Below are positions 1-8,008 of a stretch of 25,089 bases of DNA, piece by piece. The DNA is from Rhodospirillaceae bacterium. GTDB taxonomy: Bacteria > Pseudomonadota > Alphaproteobacteria > SP197. The number at the start of each line of letters is the position of its first letter. The first letter of the stretch is position 1. A program made the position numbers and the translations under genes. Under the pieces are notes generated by a model. That model saw only the letters and a program-made list of their open reading frames with translations, did not search any database and was not told the DNA's origin. Location of the stretch: NCBI GenBank assembly GCA_018700655.1, contig JABIUG010000157.1:1-25089 (forward strand), written 5' to 3'.

Positions 1-1
1 A

Positions 2-910
2 GCGCTCTATGAAAAGCAGACGTCCGAGAACCTTATCGTCACCCATGGCACCATTGGTGCCAACATGCTGATCCACAAAACCATGGTCAGCCCGGGCGAC
101 CGTGTCGTTGCCGTGGTGCCCACTTACCAGCAGCACTATTCCATCCCCGCCAGCATCGGAGCTGATGTGCATCAGCTCTATCTGAAGGAAGAGAACAACT
201 TCCTCCCTGATCTCGAGGAACTGCGTGCTCTGGTCACGCCGGATACGCAGCTTCTGGCGATCAACAACCCGAACAACCCCACGGGCGCTCTGCTGGATCG
301 CGCCATGCTCGAGGAGATTGCCGAGATTGCCCGTGCCGCCGGTGCCTGGATTCTTTGTGACGAAGTCTATCGCGGCCTTGATCAGCACGGTGGTGGTATG
401 ACCGCTTCTATGGCTGATATCTATGAAAAGGGCATTTCAACAGCCAGCACTTCCAAGGCATTTTCACTTGCCGGCCTGCGCCTTGGCTGGATCGCGGCAC
501 CTGAAGAAATCATCGAGGCCGTCTCGATCCATCGCGATTACGACACCATCGCCGTTGCCCGTATCGACGATCATTTTGCGGCGCTCGCACTCGAAAACCA
601 GGAACGCATCCTCGAAAGGAGCCAGGCCATCACACGGGGCAATCTGTCCGTACTGGCCGAATGGGTCGATAGCGAGCCACGCATCTCCTGGGTCAAGCCA
701 AAGTCGGGAACAACCACCCTGCTCCGCTTTGACGTTGCCATGAACTCACGTGATTTCTGCGTTGCGCTGCTGCAGGAAACAGGTGTGATGTTCACCCCGG
801 GCTCGGCCTTCAACATGGAAGGTTATGTCAGGATTGGTTTTGCCAACACGCCGTCGATCCTGAAAGCGGGACTGGACCGCGTTTCAGCGTTTCTCGCCAA
901 ACAACCCTAG
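2..910 (+). CDS. Class I/II PLP-dependent aminotransferase, 5'-truncated by window edge
   Basis: The reading frame is open from base 2 and runs to a TAG at 908-910, so the N-terminus lies outside the window; the first Met at 65 is internal, because conserved sequence (…ENLIVTHGTIGAN…) lies before it. Visible fold type I landmarks are NNPNNPTG (substrate/PLP loop), DEVYRGL (the Asp that contacts the PLP pyridine N), and STSKAFSLAGLRLGW with the Schiff-base Lys in SKAFS. The end has the usual small-domain sequence, with an Arg in YVRIGFAN as candidate carboxylate-binding Arg. The family transfers amino groups between an amino acid and a 2-oxo acid in the cytoplasm. Substrate is not evident. About 300 residues are visible, so perhaps 60-90 are missing. 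The gene is convergent with the downstream methyltransferase. Confidence 0.93.
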   Translation, partial: ALYEKQTSENLIVTHGTIGANMLIHKTMVSPGDRVVAVVPTYQQHYSIPASIGADVHQLYLKEENNFLPDLEELRALVTPDTQLLAINNPNNPTGALLDRAMLEEIAEIARAAGAWILCDEVYRGLDQHGGGMTASMADIYEKGISTASTSKAFSLAGLRLGWIAAPEEIIEAVSIHRDYDTIAVARIDDHFAALALENQERILERSQAITRGNLSVLAEWVDSEPRISWVKPKSGTTTLLRFDVAMNSRDFCVALLQETGVMFTPGSAFNMEGYVRIGFANTPSILKAGLDRVSAFLAKQP

Positions 911-1035
911 TGATTTCGTCACCGGCTGCACGACAGCATTCGAAAGACTACCGATCGAGCAACACCATGGGGCTACCCACATCTACAACACCGATACCTT
1001 CATGGGCTAACCAATGAGCTCCTGAGGAGTTCGGT

Positions 1036-1058
1036 GACCGTTTACTTTTAGTACGGTC
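1036..1058. terminator. Weak hairpin between convergent genes
   Basis: GACCGT (1036-1041) pairs perfectly with ACGGTC (1053-1058), and an inner ACT-TTT-AGT can extend the stem. It lies in the 263-bp gap (911-1173) between the aminotransferase and the convergent methyltransferase. No U-run follows on either strand, so intrinsic termination is doubtful. The rest of the gap looks poorer in GC than its neighbours and holds no credible gene. Confidence 0.25.
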
Positions 1059-1173
1059 GACGTCATCTCGAACAACAGCTTGCGTTGCTCGATTGCCTAG
1101 AATGTCACCATATTGACGCAAACATCGACCGGTTCGAGCTCACTGAACTGTCACCGGTTTCAGTCCAGAAGTG

Positions 1174-1962
1174 TCAGCCTGCGGGTTTCGTACCGCGCAG
1201 GTGGCCGGGACGCAGTTCGCCGCATTCGGCCGCTTTCCAGCCGGCATGCCAGACAGCGATGTAGTGGTCTGCCGCATCACCCGTGCGGCGAATGAGTTCT
1301 TCGTGCCCCTCGCCTGTCATCAGTTCGTAGTCGGCCTTCATCGCCGCGGTGGCGAACGCATTGCGGTCCGTGGTCGAGATATCAACGAAACCAGCCGTTT
1401 CCAGGGCATCGACATAATAGGGCGGTGAATGCATGCCAAAGGAGAGGCCGACGGTATCGATCCAGTGCTGTGCGACCGGACCAGGCACTTCCTCATCGCG
1501 CCGCATCCAGTCGCTGGCGACGAACATGCCGCCGGGACGCAGCACACGAAAGACTTCCTTGAACAGGGCGTGCTTGTCTTCGATATGGATCATCGCATCC
1601 TTGCTGAAGACGATATCGAAGCTCGCGTCATCAAGTGGAAACGGCCCCGGCTCGACGTGCTGGAATGACATACGGTCCGACAGACCCGCCTGTTCAGCCC
1701 GCGCCATGGCGCGATCGATCAGGGGCTGCTCGATATCGATGCCCAGGACATGGCCCGCGCCATAATCCTGTGCCAGAACGACATCACAGCCGCCAACCCC
1801 ACAGCCGACGTCGAGCACTTCCTTGCCGGAGAGATCAACGCCCTCGAGGAACAACGCAAGCTCGCCCTTGCCGCCCGGTGACATGAAACCATCACCCCAG
1901 ACCAGTTCCAGCGCGCCGACAAAATCATCGGTGTATTCGTTCTCGTGTTCCTGGTCGCTCAC
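1174..1962 (-). CDS. SAM-dependent methyltransferase, phosphoethanolamine N-methyltransferase-like
   Basis: Cytoplasmic class I methyltransferase of 262 aa. Motif I is VLDVGCGVGG (about residues 49-58), the acidic ribose-binding residue follows in GIDIE (about 74-78), and the stretch SKDAMIHIEDKHALF (about 120-134) with VLRPGG after it matches the signature of phosphoethanolamine N-methyltransferases (SRDTILHI-DK in eukaryotic and Plasmodium enzymes). I chose the GTG at 1962 because GGAGG stands 5 nt upstream (1968-1972 on the complement) and the first conserved residues follow closely; a longer frame to 2016 has no such site. The probable role is stepwise methylation of a small amine or phospho-base, giving phosphocholine or a betaine-type product. 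The exact acceptor is inferred from one motif only; a generic UbiE/sarcosine-type methyltransferase is the alternative. No partner gene is adjacent. Confidence 0.85.
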   Translation of the reverse strand: MSDQEHENEYTDDFVGALELVWGDGFMSPGGKGELALFLEGVDLSGKEVLDVGCGVGGCDVVLAQDYGAGHVLGIDIEQPLIDRAMARAEQAGLSDRMSFQHVEPGPFPLDDASFDIVFSKDAMIHIEDKHALFKEVFRVLRPGGMFVASDWMRRDEEVPGPVAQHWIDTVGLSFGMHSPPYYVDALETAGFVDISTTDRNAFATAAMKADYELMTGEGHEELIRRTGDAADHYIAVWHAGWKAAECGELRPGHLRGTKPAG

Positions 1963-2096
1963 GGCGTCCCTCCATAACCAATTGCAAGACTGAACGCGCC
2001 GCGTTGCCAGGCCCACCCTGTTCCACCTGCAATGTTAATCCCAATCTGGAATCAGGCAACGCCGCCTGCCGGTGCCGGGACCAGCCAGTCAGTCAG

Positions 2097-2330
2097 TCAG
2101 ACTTCAGGCGGAGGGCTGACCGATTGCCCCCATCGCCACCCTATGAAGATCACGACGGCGCCAATCGCGAACGGCAGCCAGAACCAGAAGAAAAATTCCA
2201 AAGTGAACCAATGTATCGATGACTTGGTGCTGCTTGTATTCCATGCAGCCGCCATGGCGTTGAGGTAGAGCCAGACCAGCAAGGCTCCGCCAGATATCAC
2301 CGCGCCCAACAGCATCAAGAAAATACGCAT
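2097..2330 (-). CDS. Small hypothetical protein with two transmembrane segments
   Basis: A 77-aa frame with two clear hydrophobic segments, about residues 4-28 (FLMLLGAVISGGALLVWLYL) and 47-67 (aromatic-rich, FFFWFWLPFAIGAVVIFIGW), separated by a short polar Ser/Thr/Lys loop, and ending in a Pro-rich tail. It would be an inner-membrane hairpin protein. The ribosome-binding site is weak (CCAGAG just before ATG). I do not recognise a family. Hydrophobic composition with sensible loops argues that it is real, but it is short and isolated, so a non-coding frame cannot be excluded. A strong hairpin lies 30 nt upstream of its start. Confidence 0.55.
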   Translation of the reverse strand: MRIFLMLLGAVISGGALLVWLYLNAMAAAWNTSSTKSSIHWFTLEFFFWFWLPFAIGAVVIFIGWRWGQSVSPPPEV

Positions 2331-2668
2331 CTCTGGAAAATCCCTTCTGTTGCCTGCAACGAGGCCGATTCAGTCGGCCTCAGCCTTTGGCCACTATGAT
2401 CAGGGCCACGGCGATCTGCAGTCGCGCTCGTCACACCCTGCCACATTGGTTTTCACGATTTTATCAGATCCACCCGATCCAGCGACGTGTAGCCTGGGGG
2501 AATGCACAGGGCGCGTTGGTCACAGCAATTCTTCACGATTTCCGGCACCTGGTGAGCCTTTCCTTGAACATTGCCTTATGATTGTAGGGCGGAAACGCAA
2601 ACAGATTGTGTTGCGGTCAGGCCATCTAAAACCGGTCGACGACCAGAGAGGCTCAGGGAGCCGACGGT
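2331..2668. other. 338-bp divergent intergenic region
   Basis: This region separates the minus-strand 2-TM protein from the plus-strand secreted protein at 2669. It holds the hairpin at 2361-2381 and a second imperfect one (TGGCC…GGCCA, about 2387-2407). No gene is convincing: the open frames here lack ribosome-binding sites and have low-complexity Arg/Ser/Pro composition. Promoters for both flanking genes should lie here, but I cannot point to a confident -35/-10 pair. Confidence 0.5.
2361..2381. promoter_or_regulatory. Perfect 8-bp stem-loop upstream of the 2-TM protein gene
   Basis: GAGGCCGA (2361-2368) and TCGGCCTC (2374-2381) form a perfect 8-bp GC-rich stem around TTCAG. On the minus strand it falls about 30 nt before the start of the 2-TM protein, so it could be a 5'-UTR structure or an orphan terminator. 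No U-tract follows on either strand. Confidence 0.4.
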
Positions 2669-3064
2669 ATGATCATCTTTCCGAAAACGACGTTTGCCTT
2701 GGCGTTGGCCTGTGTCCTGGCGTCACCCCTGGCCGCACAGGATGAGGCAATAGATACGCTTACGGGCGACGAAGTCACGGCAGCCATCGCGGGCAGCACA
2801 TTGCTGGTCACCGTCATGGGGGGCGACCAGTTCCGGGAGTACTTTGCACCCGACGGGTCAATCACCATGACCGGTAACTACGGCGCCTATGACGGCACAT
2901 GGTGGATTGAAGACGACACGATCTGCATGGAACTTGTCTTTCCGTCGAACGATGACTGCTGGAGCGTTGCCCTGGAGGGCGACGCTATCACCCTGATCGG
3001 TGCGGACGGCAGGATCGATTATGAAAAGAAGATCATTACCCGCAGCGATCCTGCAACCGAGTAA
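2669..3064 (+). CDS. Small secreted protein of unknown function
   Basis: 131 aa with a typical Sec signal peptide: MIIFPK, hydrophobic FALALACVLASPLAA, then a likely cleavage before QDEAID. The mature part of about 108 aa is acidic and beta-like, with repeated short turns (GGDQF, PDGSITMTGNYGAYDGTWW, GADGRIDY) and two cysteines (TICMEL and DDCWSV) that could form a disulfide. The pattern of a threshold-like strand followed by DG-TW-W and C…C resembles small periplasmic lipocalin-like or beta-sandwich proteins of Proteobacteria, but I cannot name the family. GGGAG lies 8 nt before the ATG and supports this start. The gene stands alone on its strand and is convergent with the secreted protein at 3097. 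Confidence 0.75.
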   Translation: MIIFPKTTFALALACVLASPLAAQDEAIDTLTGDEVTAAIAGSTLLVTVMGGDQFREYFAPDGSITMTGNYGAYDGTWWIEDDTICMELVFPSNDDCWSVALEGDAITLIGADGRIDYEKKIITRSDPATE

Positions 3065-3069
3065 CGCTC

Positions 3070-3084
3070 ATCGGTTTGACCGAT
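3070..3084. terminator. Short hairpin between convergent secreted-protein genes
   Basis: ATCGGT (3070-3075), TTG loop, ACCGAT (3079-3084), located 6 bp after the stop of the 131-aa gene and 13 bp before the stop of the convergent gene. There is no U-run, so it is a weak candidate for bidirectional termination. Confidence 0.3.
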
Positions 3085-3096
3085 ACACATGAGTCC

Positions 3097-3750
3097 TCAG
3101 CCTTCGACCATCATTCCGATAACAATCAGGACCTGATAATCCTGCTTGGCACAGCCATCGACCTCGGGCATCGAACGACCAGGGACCATGGGGAACACTT
3201 CGGTGGGCGTCATGTCGGGCGTGCAGGTCTGGCCGCTGCCGGGTGCTGAGTAGAGGGCGGCACGACAGCCCAGATGGGTGACGTCGTAAACGGTTGCGCC
3301 GTCCGCCAGGCTCCAGGCCTGCTGACCCGTCTCATCAGCCGGCTCAACCGTCAGGACCGAGGTTGTCACTCGCCCCCCGGTCACGATGTAGTCGCCGGCA
3401 GGCAGGGGAAAACTGGGCGCTTCCATGATCAGGCCGTGCTCTTCCAGCCACCAGGCGTCGGGTTCAAACAACCAGCCTGCAGGGGCGACACCGTCGTTGG
3501 CGACAAGACCATCGTAGTCGGCGGTCCAGACGCCACGGGGGCCGGGATCGACCTCCCAAAGCCCCCAGGTTGCCGCATCGGTGCCAGAGGTCGCCAGGGA
3601 ATCGCCCAGGGCGGCAATGTATTGTGTGGGGATCCGCACGGCTGTTGACTCAGCCTGAACCGGGCCAGTGACCAGCAGCACGGCCACAGCGCATCCCAAC
3701 AGGCATGACAAGAGGCTGCGCAGCCATAGCTTTCTGATCCCGGTGGTCAT
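3097..3750 (-). CDS. Secreted conserved hypothetical protein
   Basis: 217 aa. The N-terminus MTTGIRKLWLRSLLSCLLGCAVAVLLVTGPVQAES is a classical signal peptide with an A-x-A type cleavage near VQA. The mature protein begins with IPTQYIAALGD, has Trp/Gly-rich blocks (WGLWEVDPGPRGVW, WWLEEHGLIMEAPSFPLPAGDYIVTGGR) and ends with CAKQDYQVLIVIGMMVEG. This composition recalls a family of uncharacterised exported proteins in Gram-negative bacteria (from memory, not searched). Three mature Cys (in HLGC, QTC, DGC) may pair. I used the ATG at 3750, preceded by AAGGGATGAAG, rather than an in-frame GTG at 3783. It lies downstream of the broken barrel gene on the same strand, 129 bp away. No function can be assigned. 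Confidence 0.8.
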   Translation of the reverse strand: MTTGIRKLWLRSLLSCLLGCAVAVLLVTGPVQAESTAVRIPTQYIAALGDSLATSGTDAATWGLWEVDPGPRGVWTADYDGLVANDGVAPAGWLFEPDAWWLEEHGLIMEAPSFPLPAGDYIVTGGRVTTSVLTVEPADETGQQAWSLADGATVYDVTHLGCRAALYSAPGSGQTCTPDMTPTEVFPMVPGRSMPEVDGCAKQDYQVLIVIGMMVEG

Positions 3751-3879
3751 GTCTTCATCCCTTGAAAAGGTGGATAGCGCCACCTGTCTGTTAGAGCCGA
3801 AATGTTAGAGGCCGTTTGGCTGTTGCACCATTCACAGCTTCGTTCTTCAACCGTGCCACCGGTGCAATTCCGAATTCGA

Positions 3880-4882
3880 CTAAAACGTCATCGCGATGCC
3901 CAGGGAAACACCGCTCAACTGATCGCCCACCAGGTAACGGGCCATCAATCTGGTTCGATAGACCGGCAACCAAGAGACCGCTTCGGTGTCGAATTCTATG
4001 CCTGCGCCGATCTGACCCAGCCAAGGGGTTTGCATGATCGCCTTCTGGTCGCCCAGAAACGAGGATCCGGCCAGTTCGCCGACAGCACGGATCGGACCGC
4101 CAAAGGCCTCGTAGCCTGTGGGGACACGCAACCGCGTCCAGAGACCGAGCGTAATCGCCTCGGCGCTGTTTTAGCGGCCTGGGAAGTACCACCGATACTA
4201 TCCAGCCGGATGTGGGTGTAGCGCAATTCCGCATCGACTTCGTAGTCCTTGCGGTAGAGCTCGTAGTCGAGCATGAGTGCGCCACCATAACCGACCGCGT
4301 TAAGGCGACCGTTTTCCAGGAACTCGAGCTCGACGCCGGTCTCGGATGTCAGGAACCGACCCGCCAGAGAAACATCACTTTCGACATGTCCCAATGAAAA
4401 ATTGGCGATCGGGCGAAGCACGATCTGATCGGTGATCGGAATATCCCAGTCCACCCCGACGGTCCCGGCAACGCTGGTCCAGCGCGGGGCGACGACGGTT
4501 GTTCGCGCCCCGTTCGAAAAGACGAAACGCGGATCGTAACGGGCGTAACCGACGAACCCCTCCATATAGAGTGAGAATTCGTCAGAAACGGTGAAGGCGC
4601 CGCCAAGCTGACTGGCACTGAAACGGACATCGCCGCCGCCGGCGTCGACATTCATGGAACTGGCCGTCTCGTTGGGGACGACGGAAAAGCTGAGGATCGC
4701 GAGCGCCCCTTCAGCCTTTTGCCCGGGGCTGTCACCTTGCGCGGTCAATACACCCTGGGCATGCGCTGGCACGTCGAAACCAGAGCCGCCACGAACAACA
4801 GCAGCAAGCCGAACACACGGGCGACCGCGATACACGGTGGCCGGGAGAACGAGGGCTGAAAACGTTCGCTATCGCTCAACAA
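3880..4882 (-). pseudogene. Outer-membrane beta-barrel (autotransporter-domain-like) gene broken by two frameshifts
   Basis: Three minus-strand frames together spell one exported barrel protein. Frame one (from a TTG near 4879-4882) gives a hydrophobic signal core, VFGLLLLFVAALVS; frame two supplies VPAHAQG, completing an A-x-A signal-peptidase site, then about 200 aa of alternating beta-strand sequence (FSLYMEGFVGYARYDPR, LRPIANFSLGHVESDV, GGALMLDYELYRKDYEVDAEL). Frame three resumes at AEAITLGLWTRLRVPTG and ends GVSLGIAMTF, with the C-terminal Phe expected of BAM-dependent barrels. The shifts lie near 4765-4780 and at the T-run 4169-4172; each is consistent with one missing base. The reconstructed length is about 330 aa. 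It follows the phosphate transporter by 35 bp on the same strand. Either a recent pseudogene or a sequencing artefact; a -1 programmed shift seems unlikely because the A-run lacks a standard X XXY YYZ heptamer in the right phase. Confidence 0.8.
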
Positions 4883-4917
4883 GACGATGAGCCCAATACA
4901 TCCGGTTCATCGACAGT

Positions 4918-6402
4918 TTAACGCACCAACTCGAAACCATAGAAGACGCAGGCCGCAATCACGGCGGTTGCCGGGACGGTGATCACCCATGCGGCAAGTA
5001 TGGTCGTGACGTGCGAGCGCCGCACAAGCTTGCGATGGCGCAACTCCTCAGGGCCATAGCGGACCGACAATGCGGGATCTTCGGGTTTACAGCGCGTCAC
5101 CATTTCGCGGCGGCGTTTGCTGTGTTTGGTATAGAACTCCCGGAAGAATCCGACGCCGAAAATCGCACCGACAGCGACATGTGTCGAACTGACAGGCAGA
5201 CCCAGTCCCGATGCGATGATCACCGTGATCGCCGCAGACAGGGCAACACAATAGGCCCGCATCGGGTTCATCTTGGTGATCTTTGCGCCGACCATGCGGA
5301 TCAGCTTGGGGCCATAGAGGAAAAGGCCCAGGCTGATGCCAAAGGCGCCGATCACCATGATCCAGATCGGCACGGAAACCTCGCCCGCGACATGGTCGTA
5401 TTCGATCGTATAGATGATCGCAGCCAGCGGCCCGATGGCGTTGGCGACATCATTGGCACCATGGGCAAAAGACAGCAGGGCTGCAGAACAGATCAGCGGG
5501 ATATGAAACAGTTTGCGCAGGGATTGGTTGCGATTTTCCATCCCTTCTGACTGTCGGCGGATCACCGGTCGCATCAATGCCCAGGTCGCGACAAAGATGA
5601 TCAGGCCGAGCAACAGGATCGTGGGCGGATCAGGCTTCCAGACACGCTTCAGGCCTTTCGTTGCCAGGTAACAGCCGAACGCCGCTGCCATAACGCTGAC
5701 CAGAACCGGGATCCAGCGGCGCGCAGCTGCGATCTTGTCTGGCTGATAGATCAGGTTGATCTTGATGAAGGCCAGAAACATTGCGGCAATGGCACCACCC
5801 AGAACCGGCGAGACCACCCAGCTCGCAGCGATGGCTCCCATCGTGTCCCAGTTGACCAGGGCGAAGCCTGCCGCAGCGATACCCGCCCCCATAACGCCGC
5901 CGACCACAGCATGGGTGGTCGATACCGGTGCGCCGATTACGGTCGCCAGGTTGACCCAGATGGCGGCAGAGACCAGCGCTGCCATCATCGCCCAGATGAA
6001 TGTGTCGCTGTCGGCGACCATGCTTGGATCGATGATGCCCTTGGAAATCGTATTGACCACATCACCACCGGCGATCAACGCGCCGGCGCTTTCGAACACG
6101 GCGGCGATCACCAACGCACCCACCATGGTCAGTGCGCGCGAACCAACTGCCGGGCCGACATTGTTGGCAACATCGTTGGCGCCGATGTTGAGCGCCATGT
6201 AACCGCCCAACACGGCGGCCAGAACAACCAGTGCACCGTCCGATGCCACGCCCGACCACAGCCCGGCGATCAGGCCGCTGACACCCAGGAACAAGATCGC
6301 CATGCCATGGCCGACGACGCCGGTGGCCGATTGCCGCACCGCGGCCTGGACGTGAACCAGCTTGGCAAGATCCTTGTCGAGGGTTTGTTTGGCGTCACTC
6401 AT
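4918..6402 (-). CDS. PiT-family inorganic phosphate transporter
   Basis: 494-aa polytopic inner-membrane protein. The two inverted PiT signature repeats are both present: GANDVANNVGPAVG (about 74-87) and GANDVANAIGPLAA (about 315-328), each followed by GAPVSTTHAVVG and GLPVSSTHVAVG respectively. A hydrophilic cytoplasmic loop (about 281-300) divides the two halves. The family imports metal-phosphate or phosphate with H+ or Na+; some members carry sulfate, so anion specificity is inferred. The ATG is preceded by AGGAA and overlaps the end of the Nudix gene by 8 nt (ATGAGTGA), implying translational coupling. The length matches larger PiT proteins of Alphaproteobacteria rather than the 330-420 aa type. 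Confidence 0.95.
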   Translation of the reverse strand: MSDAKQTLDKDLAKLVHVQAAVRQSATGVVGHGMAILFLGVSGLIAGLWSGVASDGALVVLAAVLGGYMALNIGANDVANNVGPAVGSRALTMVGALVIAAVFESAGALIAGGDVVNTISKGIIDPSMVADSDTFIWAMMAALVSAAIWVNLATVIGAPVSTTHAVVGGVMGAGIAAAGFALVNWDTMGAIAASWVVSPVLGGAIAAMFLAFIKINLIYQPDKIAAARRWIPVLVSVMAAAFGCYLATKGLKRVWKPDPPTILLLGLIIFVATWALMRPVIRRQSEGMENRNQSLRKLFHIPLICSAALLSFAHGANDVANAIGPLAAIIYTIEYDHVAGEVSVPIWIMVIGAFGISLGLFLYGPKLIRMVGAKITKMNPMRAYCVALSAAITVIIASGLGLPVSSTHVAVGAIFGVGFFREFYTKHSKRRREMVTRCKPEDPALSVRYGPEELRHRKLVRRSHVTTILAAWVITVPATAVIAACVFYGFELVR

Positions 6403-6928
6403 GATGTTGCGTTCCTGTTGGGAAGTGCATGAGATTCAACTGCTGTGTGCATGTCAGTCTGTTTGTCGGGCCGTGACGATCGGTCAAAGCGCGCAAAGCT
6501 GTACCGTCTTCGGCAAGGTGTCGGTTGAGCAATCGGGCCAGATCTGCATCGTCGACCAGCCGAACCGCATCGGCCAAATCACACCAGTGCCGCCGACGGC
6601 GCTTGCGTTCCGGCCAGTCTTCGTCCTGGTGACTGACCAGGAGAGGAAAGACAAAGGTTTCGCAGGCGACCGGGTAGCCTCGCCGCATCCGCTTTTCATA
6701 ACCATAACGCCCGATGCAGTCCTGACCGATGACACCGCCGACACCAGCTTCTTCGGCGGCCTCCCGGGCGGCCGTATCGAAAAGCGACTCATGCTTGCGC
6801 GGCCAGCCCTTGGGAATGACCCAGCGCCCTCGCCTGCGGGACGAGACCACCAGGACGCGCAAGCGACCATCTTCATCGTTGAATGGTAAGGCCGCCGCCT
6901 GTTGCACGGATTTGAACCCGAAGATCAT
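6395..6928 (-). CDS. Nudix hydrolase (diphosphoinositol/diadenosine polyphosphate hydrolase-like)
   Basis: 177 aa. The Nudix box G-x5-E-x7-R-E-x2-E-E-x-G is complete: G41, E47, R55, E56, E59, E60, G62, so the metal-binding helix should be active. The preceding RRRGRWVIPKGWP is characteristic of the DIPP-like subgroup (MutT/DIPP), which hydrolyses diadenosine polyphosphates or inositol pyrophosphates. The C-terminal part (VFPLLVSHQDEDWPERKRRRRHW) carries the usual DxWPExxRRxxxW motif of that subgroup. The ATG at 6928 has no clear Shine-Dalgarno; no better in-frame start exists upstream. Its stop overlaps the start of the PiT phosphate transporter, so both are probably made from one message. 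The pairing fits phosphate or polyphosphate homeostasis (inference). The tail after about residue 150 is polar and poorly conserved in appearance. Confidence 0.93.
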   Translation of the reverse strand: MIFGFKSVQQAAALPFNDEDGRLRVLVVSSRRRGRWVIPKGWPRKHESLFDTAAREAAEEAGVGGVIGQDCIGRYGYEKRMRRGYPVACETFVFPLLVSHQDEDWPERKRRRRHWCDLADAVRLVDDADLARLLNRHLAEDGTALRALTDRHGPTNRLTCTQQLNLMHFPTGTQHHE

Positions 6929-7126
6929 GCGGCTGCCGCGAATGCTTGTGACAAAGCGATGACACTTTCACGACCAATCCAATGGCAGGTTGATAGACGA
7001 GCACCTTGCGCGAGTCACGGACCCGGGCCGCACTGCAACCACTTCGCCGATCTAATTTGTGGACAACGCGCTTTCAGGAGCGTTTCAGCACAGCTGCTTC
7101 AAGTTCGGGATGTGAGGGAACGGGCC
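6929..7126. other. 198-bp intergenic spacer, nothing recognised
   Basis: This spacer separates the end of the Dyp peroxidase gene from the start of the Nudix gene, both on the minus strand. It should contain the Nudix-PiT promoter. I see no clear hairpin with a U-run and no gene. Confidence 0.4.
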
Positions 7127-8008
7127 CTAAAGCCCCAGGGCCGAGAGGTCGAGGTGGCCGTTTTTGGCCGGCGGGCACCAGAAATAGCTGCCGGTCACGG
7201 GCCGGGGAAACTCGAACAGCGCATCGACAATGCCGTCGTCCAGACCCGCCATGCGGCGCATCTGGGCGCCAAAGGCGGCATGGCTCTTGCCAAAAGCGAC
7301 AAACATCAGCCCCTCACCCGAGGCATCGGCCCAGGGCATGGAACGGCGCAGAACAAAGGCTTCGGGCTCGAAGCTCTCCTGGGCCGTGCGTTTGACGTGG
7401 GCCGAGACCGGAGCGTCATCGAGCTCTTCGTTATCGGAAAGTCTGCGCCCGATGATGTTGTCCTGCTCGGCCTGGGTGTGCCCGGCGAAACAATCGAGGT
7501 CGTGGACCCACTGCTGGACCGCGACGAAACTGCCGCCATCGAGCCCCTTGCCCTTGCCCTGAGCAAAGGCGGCATCGATCGCAGCAGCGCCTTCCGGGTT
7601 CTCGGTCCCATCCTCATAACCGGTGAGGTCATGGCCATCCATGTAGCGAAAACACTCGGCCATGTGTTCAGGACGAAACTCCGCGCCGACCAGGGCTTCC
7701 AGGGCGCGGGCGCGGTGCATGATCTCGCCCCGGTCCTCGCCGCGCACCCAGATCCAGAGATCCGACTGGGTCGAAGGCACCTCGCAACCGGGCCCGGAGA
7801 GATTGGGAAAGGCTTCCAGGCCGATGATCGAGGACCCCAACCCCCGGATGAGCCCTGCGCCCAGTCCAACGACCACGCCGTCATCCATCTGCATACCGCC
7901 AAGGGCCGCAAGTGCAGCAGCGGCATCGCCGTCGTAACGCCGGCCAAACTCGAGGTAACGGCTGTGGGATGGCGGAGCGGGCAGGATACCTGGCTGGGCA
8001 GTGTTCAT
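7127..8008 (-). CDS. Dyp-type haem peroxidase
   Basis: 293 aa from the ATG at 8008, a typical length for the shorter (YfeX-like, class B) dye-decolorising peroxidases. The hallmark GxxDG motif is GYEDG (about 130-134) followed by TENP, with catalytic Asp about 133; the proximal haem His is likely H204 in SAHVKRT, and the distal Arg is in FVLRRSMPW (about 221). The C-terminus FGKSHAAFGAQMRRMAG and the GSYFWCPP region are also typical. It would use H2O2 to oxidise bulky substrates. No signal peptide is visible, so it is cytoplasmic or carried by a partner. The ATG overlaps the TGA of the multicopper oxidase fragment (ATGA), so translation is coupled. In-frame sequence to 8041 is just the oxidase tail. 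Confidence 0.93.
   Translation of the reverse strand: MNTAQPGILPAPPSHSRYLEFGRRYDGDAAAALAALGGMQMDDGVVVGLGAGLIRGLGSSIIGLEAFPNLSGPGCEVPSTQSDLWIWVRGEDRGEIMHRARALEALVGAEFRPEHMAECFRYMDGHDLTGYEDGTENPEGAAAIDAAFAQGKGKGLDGGSFVAVQQWVHDLDCFAGHTQAEQDNIIGRRLSDNEELDDAPVSAHVKRTAQESFEPEAFVLRRSMPWADASGEGLMFVAFGKSHAAFGAQMRRMAGLDDGIVDALFEFPRPVTGSYFWCPPAKNGHLDLSALGL

Noticed and set aside
2350..2745. 131-codon plus-strand frame upstream of and overlapping the secreted protein gene
   Set aside because: No start signal and biased low-complexity composition; the overlapping frame at 2669 has a signal peptide and ribosome-binding site.
4163..4175. Programmed -1 ribosomal frameshift in the barrel gene
   Set aside because: GCT-AAA-ACA does not offer a standard slippery heptamer, slipping would put the P-site tRNA on TAA, and the second break near 4770 has no slippery sequence at all.
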